DNA of 64,000 nt from Mycobacterium sp. E2479. Lineage in GTDB: Bacteria > Actinomycetota > Actinomycetes > Mycobacteriales > Mycobacteriaceae. The translations under genes and the position numbers were made by a program. A model generated the notes under the pieces. The model did no database searches. It was not told the DNA's origin and saw nothing but the letters and a program-made list of their open reading frames with translations. The stretch spans positions 62,001-126,000 of the forward strand of contig NZ_LZJR01000084.1 of assembly GCF_001667925.1 (NCBI RefSeq). Reading direction: 5' to 3'. This document shows, in pieces, positions 32,827 to 41,794 of the stretch; the stretch's first letter is position 1, and each line of letters begins with the position of its first letter.

Positions 32827-34089
32827 GTGACCACGCAGCGGTTGACCGCAGATCAGCGAAACTCCTTCATCGCGGCGCTGCTGGGCTGGACGATGGACGC
32901 TTTCGACTACTTCATCGTGGTGCTCGTCTACGCCGACATCGCCAAGACGTTCCACCACAGCAAGGCCGAGGTTGCGTTCGTCACCACCGCCACCCTGATG
33001 ATGCGTCCCGTCGGCGCACTGCTCTTCGGGCTGTGGGCCGACCGCGTGGGCAGGCGGCTGCCGCTGATGGTCGACGTCATGTTCTATTCCGTGGTGGGCT
33101 TCTTGTGCGCCTTCGCGCCCAACTTCACCGTGCTCGTCATCTTGCGGCTGCTGTACGGCATCGGCATGGGCGGCGAGTGGGGGCTGGGCGCCGCGCTGGC
33201 CATGGAAAAGGTGCCGGTACAGCGGCGCGGGTTCTTCTCCGGGCTACTGCAGGAGGGTTACGCATTCGGCTACCTGCTGGCGAGTGTCGCGTCGCTGGTG
33301 GTCATCGACTGGGTGGGGCTGTCGTGGCGGTGGTTATTCGGCTTGAGCATCGTGCCCGCCCTAATCAGCCTGGTCATCCGCTATCGGGTGGAGGAGTCCG
33401 AGGTGTGGGAAGCCGCGCAGGACCAGATGAGGCTCACCAGCACCCGAATCCGCGATGTGCTGCGCCACGGCGCGATCATTCGGCGGTTCATCTACCTGGC
33501 GTTGCTGATGACGGCCTTCAACTGGATGAGCCATGGCACGCAGGATGTCTACCCCACCTTTCTGGGTGCGCACGCCAACCAGGGCGCCAATCTCTCCAGC
33601 ACCACGGTCAAATGGATCGTGGTGGTGTACAACGTCGGCGCCATCATCGGGGGCCTCGTCTTCGGCGCGCTGTCGCAGCGATTCAGCCGCCGCTACACCG
33701 TCGTCTTCTGCGCGATCCTGGCGCTGCCAATCGTCCCGTTGTTCGCATATTCGCGCGGTGCGGCAATGCTGTGCCTGGGTTCGTTTCTCATGCAGCTGCT
33801 CGTGCAGGGCGCGTGGGGTGTGATTCCCGCCCATCTCACCGAGATGTCCCCGGATGCCATCCGCGGCCTCTACCCCGGCGTGACCTACCAACTCGGGAAC
33901 TTGCTGGCGGCGTTCAATCTGCCGATTCAGGAACGCCTCGCCGAATCACACGGCTACCCGTTTGCGCTGGCGGCGACAATCGTACCGGTGCTCATCACGG
34001 TCGCGGTGCTGACGCTGATCGGCAAGGACGCCACCGGGGTCCGGTTCGGCACAAGCGAAAGCGCCTTTGTTGCAAGCGAAGTGACCTGA
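32827..34089 (+). CDS. nanT: MFS transporter, NanT-like
   Basis: A 420-aa major facilitator with 12 predicted membrane helices. The family loop [14 protein letters not shown] lies between helices 2 and 3, and [18 protein letters not shown] between helices 8 and 9. The acidic motif [21 protein letters not shown] in helix 1 is typical of sialic acid and aromatic acid symporters (the NanT/AAHS group). The GTG at 32827 is preferred, giving [14 protein letters not shown]; the ATG at 32779 would add 16 residues. Position equals nanT (Rv1902c). The substrate is inferred from annotation by similarity only; with the divergent amidohydrolase, an aromatic acid is also possible. Confidence 0.8.
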   Translation: MTTQRLTADQRNSFIAALLGWTMDAFDYFIVVLVYADIAKTFHHSKAEVAFVTTATLMMRPVGALLFGLWADRVGRRLPLMVDVMFYSVVGFLCAFAPNFTVLVILRLLYGIGMGGEWGLGAALAMEKVPVQRRGFFSGLLQEGYAFGYLLASVASLVVIDWVGLSWRWLFGLSIVPALISLVIRYRVEESEVWEAAQDQMRLTSTRIRDVLRHGAIIRRFIYLALLMTAFNWMSHGTQDVYPTFLGAHANQGANLSSTTVKWIVVVYNVGAIIGGLVFGALSQRFSRRYTVVFCAILALPIVPLFAYSRGAAMLCLGSFLMQLLVQGAWGVIPAHLTEMSPDAIRGLYPGVTYQLGNLLAAFNLPIQERLAESHGYPFALAATIVPVLITVAVLTLIGKDATGVRFGTSESAFVASEVT

Positions 34090-34091
34090 CG

Positions 34092-35378
34092 CTATTCGTC
34101 GTCGCTCAGTATGCGCCGCAGCAGGTGCATCGCGACCGTGGTAGAGCGCTCCCGGATGTCCGAGCGGTTGCCGGGAAGCCGCAGCGTGCGGGTGTCGCCG
34201 CGGCCATCGGCCGTTACGCTGAAACAGACTGTGCCCACCGGCTTTTCCTCCGTTCCCCCACCCGGGCCGGCGATCCCGGTGATCGCGACCGCGGTGTCGG
34301 CCCCGAAGCGCTGCAGCGCGCCGGCTGCCATCGCCTCGGCTACCGGTTCGGACACCGCGCCGTGCGTTTCGATCAGCGCCGGGTCCACCCCCAACAGCTC
34401 GACCTTCGCCTCGTTCGAATAAGACACGACGCCGCCGGCCACATAATCCGACGAGCCGGGCCGGTCGGTCAGCCGCGCCGCCAGCAGACCCGCCGTGCAC
34501 GACTCCGCCGTCGCAATCCGGTGGCCGGCCAGAAGCTGTGCGACCAGATCGTCGACGCGGGCGCCGTCCTCGGAGTACAGCTGATGCCCGTGCCTGTCCC
34601 GCAGCAGCTTTATCAGCCGCGCGTAGGCGTCGCCGGCCTCCGGCTCATAACGGGTGACCATCTCGATCTCACCGCGCCGCAGGCAGGTGGTGATCTCGAG
34701 TTGCCCGAAGCCGGGCACGGCCTGTTCCGCCTCGCGCAGTGTTTCGGCCAGACCCGACTCCGGTAGCCCGAACATCCGCAGCATTTCCTGCCGGTAAATG
34801 GTCCGGCCGGCGATCGCGTCCCGCGCCGCGGGCGTCTCGATGGCCGTATGCCACATGGGCTGCAACTCGCGCGGCGGACCCGGCAACACGATCACCGTCG
34901 GCTTGCCGGGCACGACGATGCCGGGCGCGGTCCCGACCGGGTCGAGCACCTGCGCACCGGTGGGCACCATGGCCTGCTTTCGATTAGCCGCCCGCAGCGA
35001 CTCGAAAGTGCCGGGATCCAGGGCGGATTGAAACGCGGGGTTGCGCGCCATCAACTTCTTGAGGATGTTGGCGATCTTCTCCTCGACCTCGGCGTCCAAC
35101 ACCAATTCGCGTTCGCAGAACCTGGCCACCACCTCGACGGTCAGATCGTCGGCCGTCGGTCCTAGGCCGCCGCTGGTGATGATCACGTCCACGCCTTGAT
35201 CGGCGAGGAAGCGAAGTTGCGCGTCGATATCCGCGGGGCGGTCGCCGCAGATGGTGATGTGGGCCAGCTCGACGCCCAGCTCCAGGAGACGGTCGGCGAT
35301 CCAGGGGCCGTTCGCATCCTGGACCCGTCCGGTGAGGACCTCGGTTCCGGTGACAACGATTCCTGCGCGTGCACTCAC
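34092..35378 (-). CDS. cinA: CinA-family protein (competence/damage-inducible, ADP-ribose pyrophosphatase domain)
   Basis: A 428-aa CinA protein with an N-terminal MoaB/CinA domain ([34 protein letters not shown], residues 1-170, including [11 protein letters not shown]) and a C-terminal CinA (PncC-like) domain ([34 protein letters not shown]). The C-terminal domain carries nicotinamide-nucleotide amidase-type activity in homologues. The start is the GTG at 35378; an ATG six codons earlier is an alternative. It is convergent with nanT. The length agrees with Rv1901. Confidence 0.9.
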   Translation of the reverse strand: MSARAGIVVTGTEVLTGRVQDANGPWIADRLLELGVELAHITICGDRPADIDAQLRFLADQGVDVIITSGGLGPTADDLTVEVVARFCERELVLDAEVEEKIANILKKLMARNPAFQSALDPGTFESLRAANRKQAMVPTGAQVLDPVGTAPGIVVPGKPTVIVLPGPPRELQPMWHTAIETPAARDAIAGRTIYRQEMLRMFGLPESGLAETLREAEQAVPGFGQLEITTCLRRGEIEMVTRYEPEAGDAYARLIKLLRDRHGHQLYSEDGARVDDLVAQLLAGHRIATAESCTAGLLAARLTDRPGSSDYVAGGVVSYSNEAKVELLGVDPALIETHGAVSEPVAEAMAAGALQRFGADTAVAITGIAGPGGGTEEKPVGTVCFSVTADGRGDTRTLRLPGNRSDIRERSTTVAMHLLRRILSDDE

Positions 35379-35433
35379 CGCCCCGAGCCTACGCATCGGT
35401 TCATTGGACGCTCATTCAGAGGACAATGAGCCC

Positions 35434-35928
35434 ATGATCGAGTTAGAGGTGATCCAGGCCGACGTAACCAAGCTCGAACTCGACGCGATCACCAACGCGG
35501 CCAATACACAGCTGCGCCACGGTGGCGGTGTCGCCGCGGCCATCGCGCGCGCAGGCGGGCCCGACGTGCAACGTGAATCGACCGAGAAAGCGCCGATCGG
35601 ACTGGGCGAGGCGGTCGAGACCACCGCCGGCGACATGCCGGCGCGCTACATCATCCACGCCGCAACGATGGAGCTCGGCGGCCCGACGTCGGCCGACATC
35701 ATCGCCGCCGCCACGGCCTCGACGCTGCGCAAGGCCGACGAACTCGGCTGCCGCTCGCTCGGGCTGGTCGCCTTCGGCACCGGTGTCGGCGGTTTCCCGC
35801 TTGACGAGGCGGCCCGGTTGATGGTCGACGCCGTCCGGCGGCACCGGCCGAGTTCGCTGCAAAAGGTGATGTTCGCGGTGCACGGTGACGCGGCCGAGCA
35901 AGCGTTTCGGGCGGCGGTGCGGGGCTAG
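35434..35928 (+). CDS. macro-domain protein (MacroD-like, ADP-ribose binding)
   Basis: This 164-aa protein is one macro domain: [41 protein letters not shown] (NAAN and GGGVA are the ADP-ribose loop), and [22 protein letters not shown] (phosphate loop). It has the residues expected of an ADP-ribosyl or O-acetyl-ADP-ribose hydrolase of the MacroD class. In H37Rv the syntenic protein LppD is longer and annotated as a lipoprotein (from memory); here a signal peptide is not seen with the ATG at 35434, so this protein should be cytosolic. Its stop overlaps the end of the convergent gene. Confidence 0.85.
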   Translation: MIELEVIQADVTKLELDAITNAANTQLRHGGGVAAAIARAGGPDVQRESTEKAPIGLGEAVETTAGDMPARYIIHAATMELGGPTSADIIAAATASTLRKADELGCRSLGLVAFGTGVGGFPLDEAARLMVDAVRRHRPSSLQKVMFAVHGDAAEQAFRAAVRG

Positions 35929-36230
35929 CCGTCGGAGAGGTAACGCTCGATCGAGGCGACCTTCTGCGCCATCGCGTCACTGGCCCCGGCGCGCCAGTCG
36001 GCCTTGATCACCGTGCTGACCCTGGGCGCCCGGGCGGCCACGGCCTCGACCGCGCGCTGCACCACGGCCATAACCTCCGCCCAGGTTTCGCCTTCGATCA
36101 CGGTGAACATCGCATCGGTTTTGTTGGGCAGACCGGACTCGCGAACCACCCGGACCGCGTCGGCGACGATCTCGCCGACCCCCTCGCCCACCCCCATCGG
36201 AGTGACGGAAAACGCGACAAGCACAGACAC
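35925..36230 (-). CDS. MTH1187/YkoF-type thiamine-binding family protein
   Basis: A 101-aa ferredoxin-like-fold protein of the thiamine-binding (DUF77/MTH1187) family: [52 protein letters not shown] is the signature. The start is the GTG at 36230, with a possible second GTG/Val start two codons later. The protein corresponds to Rv1898 in length and position. It is divergent from dtd, with about 50 bp between the starts. The family binds thiamine or a related pyrimidine; the function in mycobacteria is not settled. Confidence 0.85.
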   Translation of the reverse strand: MSVLVAFSVTPMGVGEGVGEIVADAVRVVRESGLPNKTDAMFTVIEGETWAEVMAVVQRAVEAVAARAPRVSTVIKADWRAGASDAMAQKVASIERYLSDG

Positions 36231-36281
36231 CCAACGAGCGTACCCAACCTGTACAAGGCCGATCTGGCACCATCGAGGCCC

Positions 36282-36713
36282 ATGCGGGTGTTGGTGCAAC
36301 GGGTCTCGTCGGCAACGGTCATGGTCGAGGGCGCAGTGGTCGGGGCCATCCGCCCCGATGGCCAGGGCCTATTGGCATTCGTCGGTGTCACCCATAGCGA
36401 CGATCGCGACAAGGCGCGACGGCTCGCCGAGAAGCTCTGGCAGTTAAGGATTCTCGCTGACGAGCGCTCGGCGTCCGATGCCAACGCCCCCGTTCTGGTC
36501 GTCAGTCAGTTCACGTTGTACGCCGAAACCGCCAAAGGTCGCCGCCCGTCATGGAATGCGGCCGCTCCCGGGGCGCTCGCCGAGCCGCTGGTGGGGGAGT
36601 TCGCCGAGGCGTTGCGGCGACTCGGCGCCGAAGTGCAGACCGGGGTCTTCGGCGCGAATATGCAGGTCGAATTGGTCAACGACGGTCCGGTAACGGTGCT
36701 TTTGGAGCTCTGA
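36282..36713 (+). CDS. dtd: D-aminoacyl-tRNA deacylase (Dtd)
   Basis: A 143-aa Dtd protein that removes D-amino acids and glycine from mischarged tRNAs. Signature elements: [23 protein letters not shown] at the start, [13 protein letters not shown], the active-site segment [19 protein letters not shown], and the C-terminal [11 protein letters not shown] (Gly-cisPro-type motif, here NDGPV). The length is typical. The ATG at 36282 is used. It is the Rv1897c orthologue by position. Presence near aao (a D-amino-acid oxidase at 27.5 kb) is a functional echo, not an operon. Confidence 0.93.
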   Translation: MRVLVQRVSSATVMVEGAVVGAIRPDGQGLLAFVGVTHSDDRDKARRLAEKLWQLRILADERSASDANAPVLVVSQFTLYAETAKGRRPSWNAAAPGALAEPLVGEFAEALRRLGAEVQTGVFGANMQVELVNDGPVTVLLEL

Positions 36714-36779
36714 GGCAACTGCGGCGGGTACCGTGGGACCGTCGGCCTTCCATGGCCGGCGTCCACGGGAGAGGCAACC

Positions 36780-37691
36780 ATGAGCACGACACCCGAATTC
36801 GGGTCGCTCCGTTCCGATGACGACAACTGGGACATCGTCAGCAGCGTCGGGTATACCGCGCTGCTGGTCGCGGGATGGCGTGCGCTGCATGCCATGAGCC
36901 CGCAGCCATTGGTGCGCGACGAATACGCGAGAGTCTTCATCGAGGCGTCGCGGGACCCGTATTTGGCTGGCGTACTTGCTAATCCGGGTACCTCCGACGA
37001 CGAGACGGCCTTTCCGCGCCTGTACGGCGTGCAGACCCGGTTCTTCGACGACTTCTTCGACACCGCCGCTGCGGCGGGCATCCGGCAAGCGGTAATCGTC
37101 GCCGCCGGGCTGGATTCGCGGGCATATCGGCTTTCATGGCCGGAAGGCACGCGGGTCTTCGAGGTTGATCTGCCGAAGGTCCTTGAATTCAAGGCTCGAG
37201 TTCTCGCAGAACAGGGTGCCACCCCCAAGGCCCGCCGGATCGAGGTCGGTGCCGACCTGCGCACCGACTGGTCACGGCCGTTGGAAGCGGCCGGGTTTGA
37301 CGTGGAGAGTCCGAGCGCCTGGTCGGTGGAGGGGCTACTGCCCTACCTGACCGATGAGGCGCAGCACGCGCTCTTCACGCGCATCAGCGGGCTCAGCGCA
37401 CCGGGCAGCCGGATCGCCATCGGTGCGCTCGGATCACGACTGGACCACGACCAGCTCAACGCTCTGGAGACGAATCACCCAGGGGTCAATCTGTCGGGCA
37501 ACGTGGACTTTTCGGCGTTGACCTATGAGCCCCAGTCGGACCCCGCGGAGTGGCTCGCGGCACATGGGTGGGCCGTCGAACCCGTCCGCAACACGCTCGA
37601 TCTACAAGCCGGCTACGGCATGACCCCGCCGGAGGTCGATGTGAAGATCGACAGTTTCATGCGGTCCCAGTACATCACGGCCACCCGGTGA
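36780..37691 (+). CDS. SAM-dependent methyltransferase, mycobacterial UPF0677 family
   Basis: A 303-aa protein of the leucine-carboxyl-methyltransferase-like (PPM/LCM) family abundant in mycobacteria: [77 protein letters not shown] (SAM-binding), [19 protein letters not shown]. The length equals that of Rv1896c. GAGAGG precedes the ATG. The methylated substrate is unknown; some paralogues are involved in glycolipid O-methylation. Confidence 0.9.
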   Translation: MSTTPEFGSLRSDDDNWDIVSSVGYTALLVAGWRALHAMSPQPLVRDEYARVFIEASRDPYLAGVLANPGTSDDETAFPRLYGVQTRFFDDFFDTAAAAGIRQAVIVAAGLDSRAYRLSWPEGTRVFEVDLPKVLEFKARVLAEQGATPKARRIEVGADLRTDWSRPLEAAGFDVESPSAWSVEGLLPYLTDEAQHALFTRISGLSAPGSRIAIGALGSRLDHDQLNALETNHPGVNLSGNVDFSALTYEPQSDPAEWLAAHGWAVEPVRNTLDLQAGYGMTPPEVDVKIDSFMRSQYITATR

Positions 37692-37695
37692 CCAT

Positions 37696-38628
37696 TCAGG
37701 ACGCGGATCGCGCGACGTGGCGACGGTAGTACCGCCGGCCGTGCAGACGTTGGAAGTGCCATGTCATCGCGGCCAGCGCCCCGCGACGGTGCAGCCAGAA
37801 ACCCTTGGGTGCGTGGGTAATCGGGGGCCGGCGCCCAACCTCGACTTCGGCGACGACGATGCCTTCGCCGTCGGCCCGGTCTCGGGAGGCCAACACCGTA
37901 CCGTCGGCGCCGACGATCATGGTGCCGCCCTCGAATCGGCCGGCGTAGTCCAAAGGTAGCCACGGCATGCGGCAGTGCAGCCCGCCCGCGTGCGCCGCGT
38001 GCAGCACCGGGGCCCCGACGTAGCCCGCGAACGAGGATGCGGCTCGGCTGGCGGTCGCCGCGTTACGTGCCTCCATCCGGCGGAAACTCGCCCTCGGCCA
38101 CCAGTCGGGGATCGACCACCAGCCCGAACCGGTCATCGCGAGATCGATGCGTCCACGCAGGCGGTGCACCGTTTGGGTACGCATCAACTCCCAGCAGACC
38201 GCGGCACCCACGGTCAACGTACCCGTCTCGATCACCCCGTCGTCATGGCCGCCCACGTAGAACGCGTTCTCCCACATCGTCGGGAGGTCTTTATCGTGGC
38301 GGCCGGCGACGCCCCCCGGGGTGACGAGAAGGTAGGCATTGCGGATGTTTCCGTCAGCATCTCGGATCAGCAACGAGCCGCCGATCATGACGCTGTGGCG
38401 CTGCGCAAGGCCCAGCAGAAGCTCGGTGGCCTTGCCGTCGGGCGGTAGTGCGGCATCGGCGAGTTCGGGCCAGAAGCCGATTCCGGTGGTGAAGAACTCC
38501 GGCAACGCGACGGTATCCGCACCCGCGGCCACCGCCCGTTCGACCAGACGTTCGGTGGTGGCCAGGTTGGCATCGACGTCTGCCGGCACGGCCTCCAGCT
38601 GAATTGCGGCACAGCGCATGATGGTCAT
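37696..38628 (-). CDS. carbon-nitrogen hydrolase (nitrilase superfamily)
   Basis: A 310-aa nitrilase-superfamily enzyme with a complete catalytic triad: Glu44 (LPEFFTTG), Lys113 (RHDKDLPT) and Cys145 (AVCWELMRT). The N-terminus MRCAAIQLEAVPADVDANLATTERLV is standard for the fold. The group hydrolyses nitriles, amides or carbamates; which one cannot be decided. It is the last gene of a minus-strand operon (BVMO at 39679-41628, ADH at 38643-39668, this gene), with gaps of 10 and 14 bp. Its stop is 4 bp from the convergent methyltransferase. Confidence 0.87.
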   Translation of the reverse strand: MTIMRCAAIQLEAVPADVDANLATTERLVERAVAAGADTVALPEFFTTGIGFWPELADAALPPDGKATELLLGLAQRHSVMIGGSLLIRDADGNIRNAYLLVTPGGVAGRHDKDLPTMWENAFYVGGHDDGVIETGTLTVGAAVCWELMRTQTVHRLRGRIDLAMTGSGWWSIPDWWPRASFRRMEARNAATASRAASSFAGYVGAPVLHAAHAGGLHCRMPWLPLDYAGRFEGGTMIVGADGTVLASRDRADGEGIVVAEVEVGRRPPITHAPKGFWLHRRGALAAMTWHFQRLHGRRYYRRHVARSAS

Positions 38629-38642
38629 GCTGCCACAACTAG

Positions 38643-39668
38643 CTAAGGCTTCAACAGGATCTTCACGTCATCGCCCGGTCGCGACTCGGCGGTGGCGTAG
38701 CCCTTGGCCGCGTCGTCCAAAGGCATCGCGGTGGTGAAGATGCCGTCGACATCGAGCCGGCCCGACTGCAGTAGCGGGATCAATTCCGGCCAGGTGCGCT
38801 GCACCGGCGCGGTGGTCATGCGCAAGGTAATGCTGCGAATCAGGCAGCCCAAGGCGTTGAGCGGAAACGGGTTCATGTCGTGCACCCCCACGACGGACAC
38901 GGTGCCGCCGGGCCGCACCGCGTTGAGCGCATCGGTCAGGGATGCATCCGTGGCGACGGCGTCGATCACCGCGTCGGCGCCGCGGCCACCGGTGGCGGCC
39001 AGGATGGCCTCGAGCGCCGGAGCTTTCAGGGGCGTCGCACCCCACTGTGCGGCACGCTCCAGTCGGCCATCAACCTGATCGACCGCGAAAACCGTTGCCG
39101 CGCCTTGAAACAGCGCGCTGCGCAGTGAGCACAGGCCGACCGCGCCCAGGCCGATCACCGCCACCGTGCCACCGAATGGGATGTCGGCTCGCTGCGCCGC
39201 GGCCCAGCCGGTAGCCAGGTTGTCGGTGAGCAGCAGCGCCTGCTCGGTGCTGATGCCCTCGGGCATCTTCAAAAGCTGAAAATCCGCGGCGGGCACCGCG
39301 AGCAGGTCGGCCTGCGCACCGCCGAGCACGCCGCCGCCGAAAATCTGAAAACCGGAGTGGCACATCACCGGATCGCGGGTCGCGCATCCGGCGCACGCAC
39401 CGCAGCCGGTCACCGACGACACCATGACCTGGTCGCCGACTTTGACGTTGCGCACCTCTGGTCCGGATTCGACCACGGTGCCGATGGCTTCGTGACCGAG
39501 CGCGATCGGGTCGGGCATCGGAAAGTCGGCCTCGTAGAAGTGCAGATCGGATCCGCAGATCCCGGCGGCGGTCACCTCGACGATCGCTCCGTCAGGCCCG
39601 GGAAGCGCTGGATCGGGGCGGGTCTCCACCCGGATGCTGCGGGGCCCATCGACCACTACGGTGCGCAT
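38643..39668 (-). CDS. zinc-dependent alcohol dehydrogenase (Rv1895-like)
   Basis: A 341-aa medium-chain dehydrogenase. Catalytic zinc ligands are in GICGSDLHFYE (Cys) and LGHEAIG (His/Glu); the structural zinc lobe is TGCGACAGCATRDPVMC with four Cys. The Rossmann motif VAVIGLGAVGLCSLRSA binds NAD(P). It oxidises an alcohol (substrate unknown). The syntenic H37Rv gene is Rv1895. It starts 10 bp after the BVMO stop, so both are co-transcribed. The product of this enzyme, a ketone, would be a BVMO substrate. Confidence 0.87.
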   Translation of the reverse strand: MRTVVVDGPRSIRVETRPDPALPGPDGAIVEVTAAGICGSDLHFYEADFPMPDPIALGHEAIGTVVESGPEVRNVKVGDQVMVSSVTGCGACAGCATRDPVMCHSGFQIFGGGVLGGAQADLLAVPAADFQLLKMPEGISTEQALLLTDNLATGWAAAQRADIPFGGTVAVIGLGAVGLCSLRSALFQGAATVFAVDQVDGRLERAAQWGATPLKAPALEAILAATGGRGADAVIDAVATDASLTDALNAVRPGGTVSVVGVHDMNPFPLNALGCLIRSITLRMTTAPVQRTWPELIPLLQSGRLDVDGIFTTAMPLDDAAKGYATAESRPGDDVKILLKP

Positions 39669-39678
39669 ATCGGCATGC

Positions 39679-41628
39679 TCACTTTCCCTGTCGCGCTCGA
39701 CCTTTCGTTCTCACGAGAAACTGTGACCAATCGGGCTCGCGCACCGCGGACCAGTATTCGTTGAGACGCCATGGGCTGACGGTGTGGATTTCCCCGTCAG
39801 CAGTCTTGAAATAGGAGTGCTTGACGGCAGGATGTGACCACACCATTTTCTTGATCTGTGTCTGTGTCCGCCGGTGCCAATCGGTGGCGGCTTGCGGTTT
39901 CGGTTCGATGGAGAGCACGTTGGTTTCGGCCAGCCGCGCCAAGCACTGGTCGATGTAGCGCATCTGCAGTTCGGACTGGAAGATGAGGCTGCCGCCGTGG
40001 GCCAGGTGTGTTCCCGGCCCGTAGACAATGAAGAAGTTCGGAAATTCCGGGACGGTGATCCCGAGGTAAGCGTACGGCCTGCTCCCCCACATCTTGTGCA
40101 GGTCGGTGCGGTTTCGGCCGGTGACCTTCAGCGGCCACAGCACGTCGGTGTGCCGAAACCCGGTGGCGTACACGATGACGTCGACGTCATGAGGCGCGCC
40201 GTCATCGGTGACGATGCCCTGCGGCGTGATCTTGTCGATCGCCGTGCGCACCAATTCGACGTTGTCGCGCTGCAGCGTTCGGAGCCAGCTTCCGTTGTCC
40301 TGCAGCGTCCGTTTGCCGCACGCGGGATAGTCGGGCATCACCTTGGCCACGAGGTCGGTATCTTCGCCGACTTGGCTGGTGATCCATTGCGAGAACATCA
40401 TGTGCGCGGCGGCATTGATGTCGCTGACGGCGTGCTCCTGGTCGGCGTAGTTTGGGTCGGCCTCGGCGGCATCCAGACCCTTGTCCGAGCCGGGCCACAG
40501 CACCAGGAAGCGGTACCACCTGCCATAGAACGGGAGATGGCGCATCGCCCAGCGCACACCGTCGCCGACCTCGTCGTGATACATCGGGTTGGGGAACATC
40601 CACTGGGCGGTCCTCTGGAACACCGTGAGGTGTTCGACGTCCTCGGCGATCGCCGGGGCGATCTGGAAACCGCTGGCGCCCGCGCCGACAAGCGCGACCC
40701 GCTTGCCTTTCAGATCCACCGAGTGATCCCAGGCTGCCGAGTGAAATGACGGTCCCCGGAAGGTATCCGCTCCGTCAAAGCGGGGAAGGTTGGGACGGTT
40801 CAGTTGGCCCACCGCAGTGATGAGCGCACGTGCGTGCATGGTGGTCGTCTGTCCGTCGGCCGAGCGCAGCGAACATCTCCAGGTACCGTCATTGTCGTTC
40901 CATTCGGCCGCGAGAACCTCGGTTCGCCAACGGATGTTCTCGGCCAGGCCGTGTTTGCCGATGACCTTGGTGAAATAGTCCTGCAGCTCGTATTGCTCGG
41001 CGAAGTAGTGTGTCCAGTCGTTGTTGGGTTCGAAGCTGTAGCAATAGAAATGGTTGGCCACATCCACCCGTGCGCCCGGATACGTGTTCTCCCACCATGT
41101 TCCGCCGGGGCCTGCGTTCTTCTCCACGATGGTGAACGGAATGTTGGCCTGCTTGAGGCGGACGCCGGCCAGGATGCCGGATTCGCCGCACCCGACGACC
41201 AGGACCGGAAGCTCGGCGGCGCGCTCCGTCGGCAATGCGGCGGGGCGCCGGGGGTCGACGCCGTCGAGGTCGAGTTCCTCGGATACCAGCGATAGATAGT
41301 CGTCCGGTACGTGCTCGCACGCCGCCCAATCGATCATTTCCCGGATGAGCTGGGGGCTCAGCGGCTGCGGTTCGGGGCAACCGCGGTCCCGATATTCGGC
41401 GATCACCGACACGGCTTCGCTGCGGGCCCGCGCCTTGTCCTCCTCCGACATGAATCCCTGGATCTCGTTGAGGAAAATGCCCATCTGTTTGAAGTCGCGG
41501 ATGAACCGTGGGTCGCCGGTGATGTGGACGAGCGAGAGCAACAGCGTGGGGATGCTGACGTCTGCTAGCGCGGCTGCGATTTCGGGTGTCGACGTGGTGA
41601 AGGCATCGCCCGCGTAGCGGCTGCGCAT
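39679..41628 (-). CDS. Baeyer-Villiger-type FAD monooxygenase, HAPMO-like
   Basis: A 649-aa flavin monooxygenase. A 140-residue N-terminal extension (as in 4-hydroxyacetophenone monooxygenase) precedes the FAD motif GCGESG (146-151), the BVMO fingerprint FRGPSFHSAAWD (about 290-301), and the NADPH motif GAGASG (about 313-318). The fingerprint is the FxGxxxHxxxW type with a terminal Asp. The ATG at 41628 is chosen (a TTG lies just before). It converts ketones to esters. First gene of the BVMO-ADH-nitrilase operon. The upstream gap contains the cyclase-operon terminator at 41714-41737. Confidence 0.88.
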   Translation of the reverse strand: MRSRYAGDAFTTSTPEIAAALADVSIPTLLLSLVHITGDPRFIRDFKQMGIFLNEIQGFMSEEDKARARSEAVSVIAEYRDRGCPEPQPLSPQLIREMIDWAACEHVPDDYLSLVSEELDLDGVDPRRPAALPTERAAELPVLVVGCGESGILAGVRLKQANIPFTIVEKNAGPGGTWWENTYPGARVDVANHFYCYSFEPNNDWTHYFAEQYELQDYFTKVIGKHGLAENIRWRTEVLAAEWNDNDGTWRCSLRSADGQTTTMHARALITAVGQLNRPNLPRFDGADTFRGPSFHSAAWDHSVDLKGKRVALVGAGASGFQIAPAIAEDVEHLTVFQRTAQWMFPNPMYHDEVGDGVRWAMRHLPFYGRWYRFLVLWPGSDKGLDAAEADPNYADQEHAVSDINAAAHMMFSQWITSQVGEDTDLVAKVMPDYPACGKRTLQDNGSWLRTLQRDNVELVRTAIDKITPQGIVTDDGAPHDVDVIVYATGFRHTDVLWPLKVTGRNRTDLHKMWGSRPYAYLGITVPEFPNFFIVYGPGTHLAHGGSLIFQSELQMRYIDQCLARLAETNVLSIEPKPQAATDWHRRTQTQIKKMVWSHPAVKHSYFKTADGEIHTVSPWRLNEYWSAVREPDWSQFLVRTKGRARQGK

Positions 41629-41713
41629 CAAGCCGATCCCTTCCGTGGTTCGAGCGCCAAATTACGCTACGCATCGTTCCGTAATTGGCAGCCCTACGCT
41701 ACCCGCTCGCTCG

Positions 41714-41737
41714 GCGCCGGATCAAGGGATCCGGCGC
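41714..41737 (-). terminator. strong intrinsic hairpin after the cyclase operon
   Basis: GCGCCGGATC (41714-41723) and GATCCGGCGC (41728-41737) form a perfect 10-bp stem with a 4-base AAGG loop. It lies 58 bp downstream of the stop at 41795 and 86 bp upstream of the BVMO start, so it should insulate the two minus-strand operons. There is no U-run, as usual in mycobacteria. Confidence 0.65.
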
Positions 41738-41794
41738 TATAGCTCGAGGCGTCGTCGTCGGGCCCGCGCTAGTTCGAGGGTTCGAAGGGGCCAT

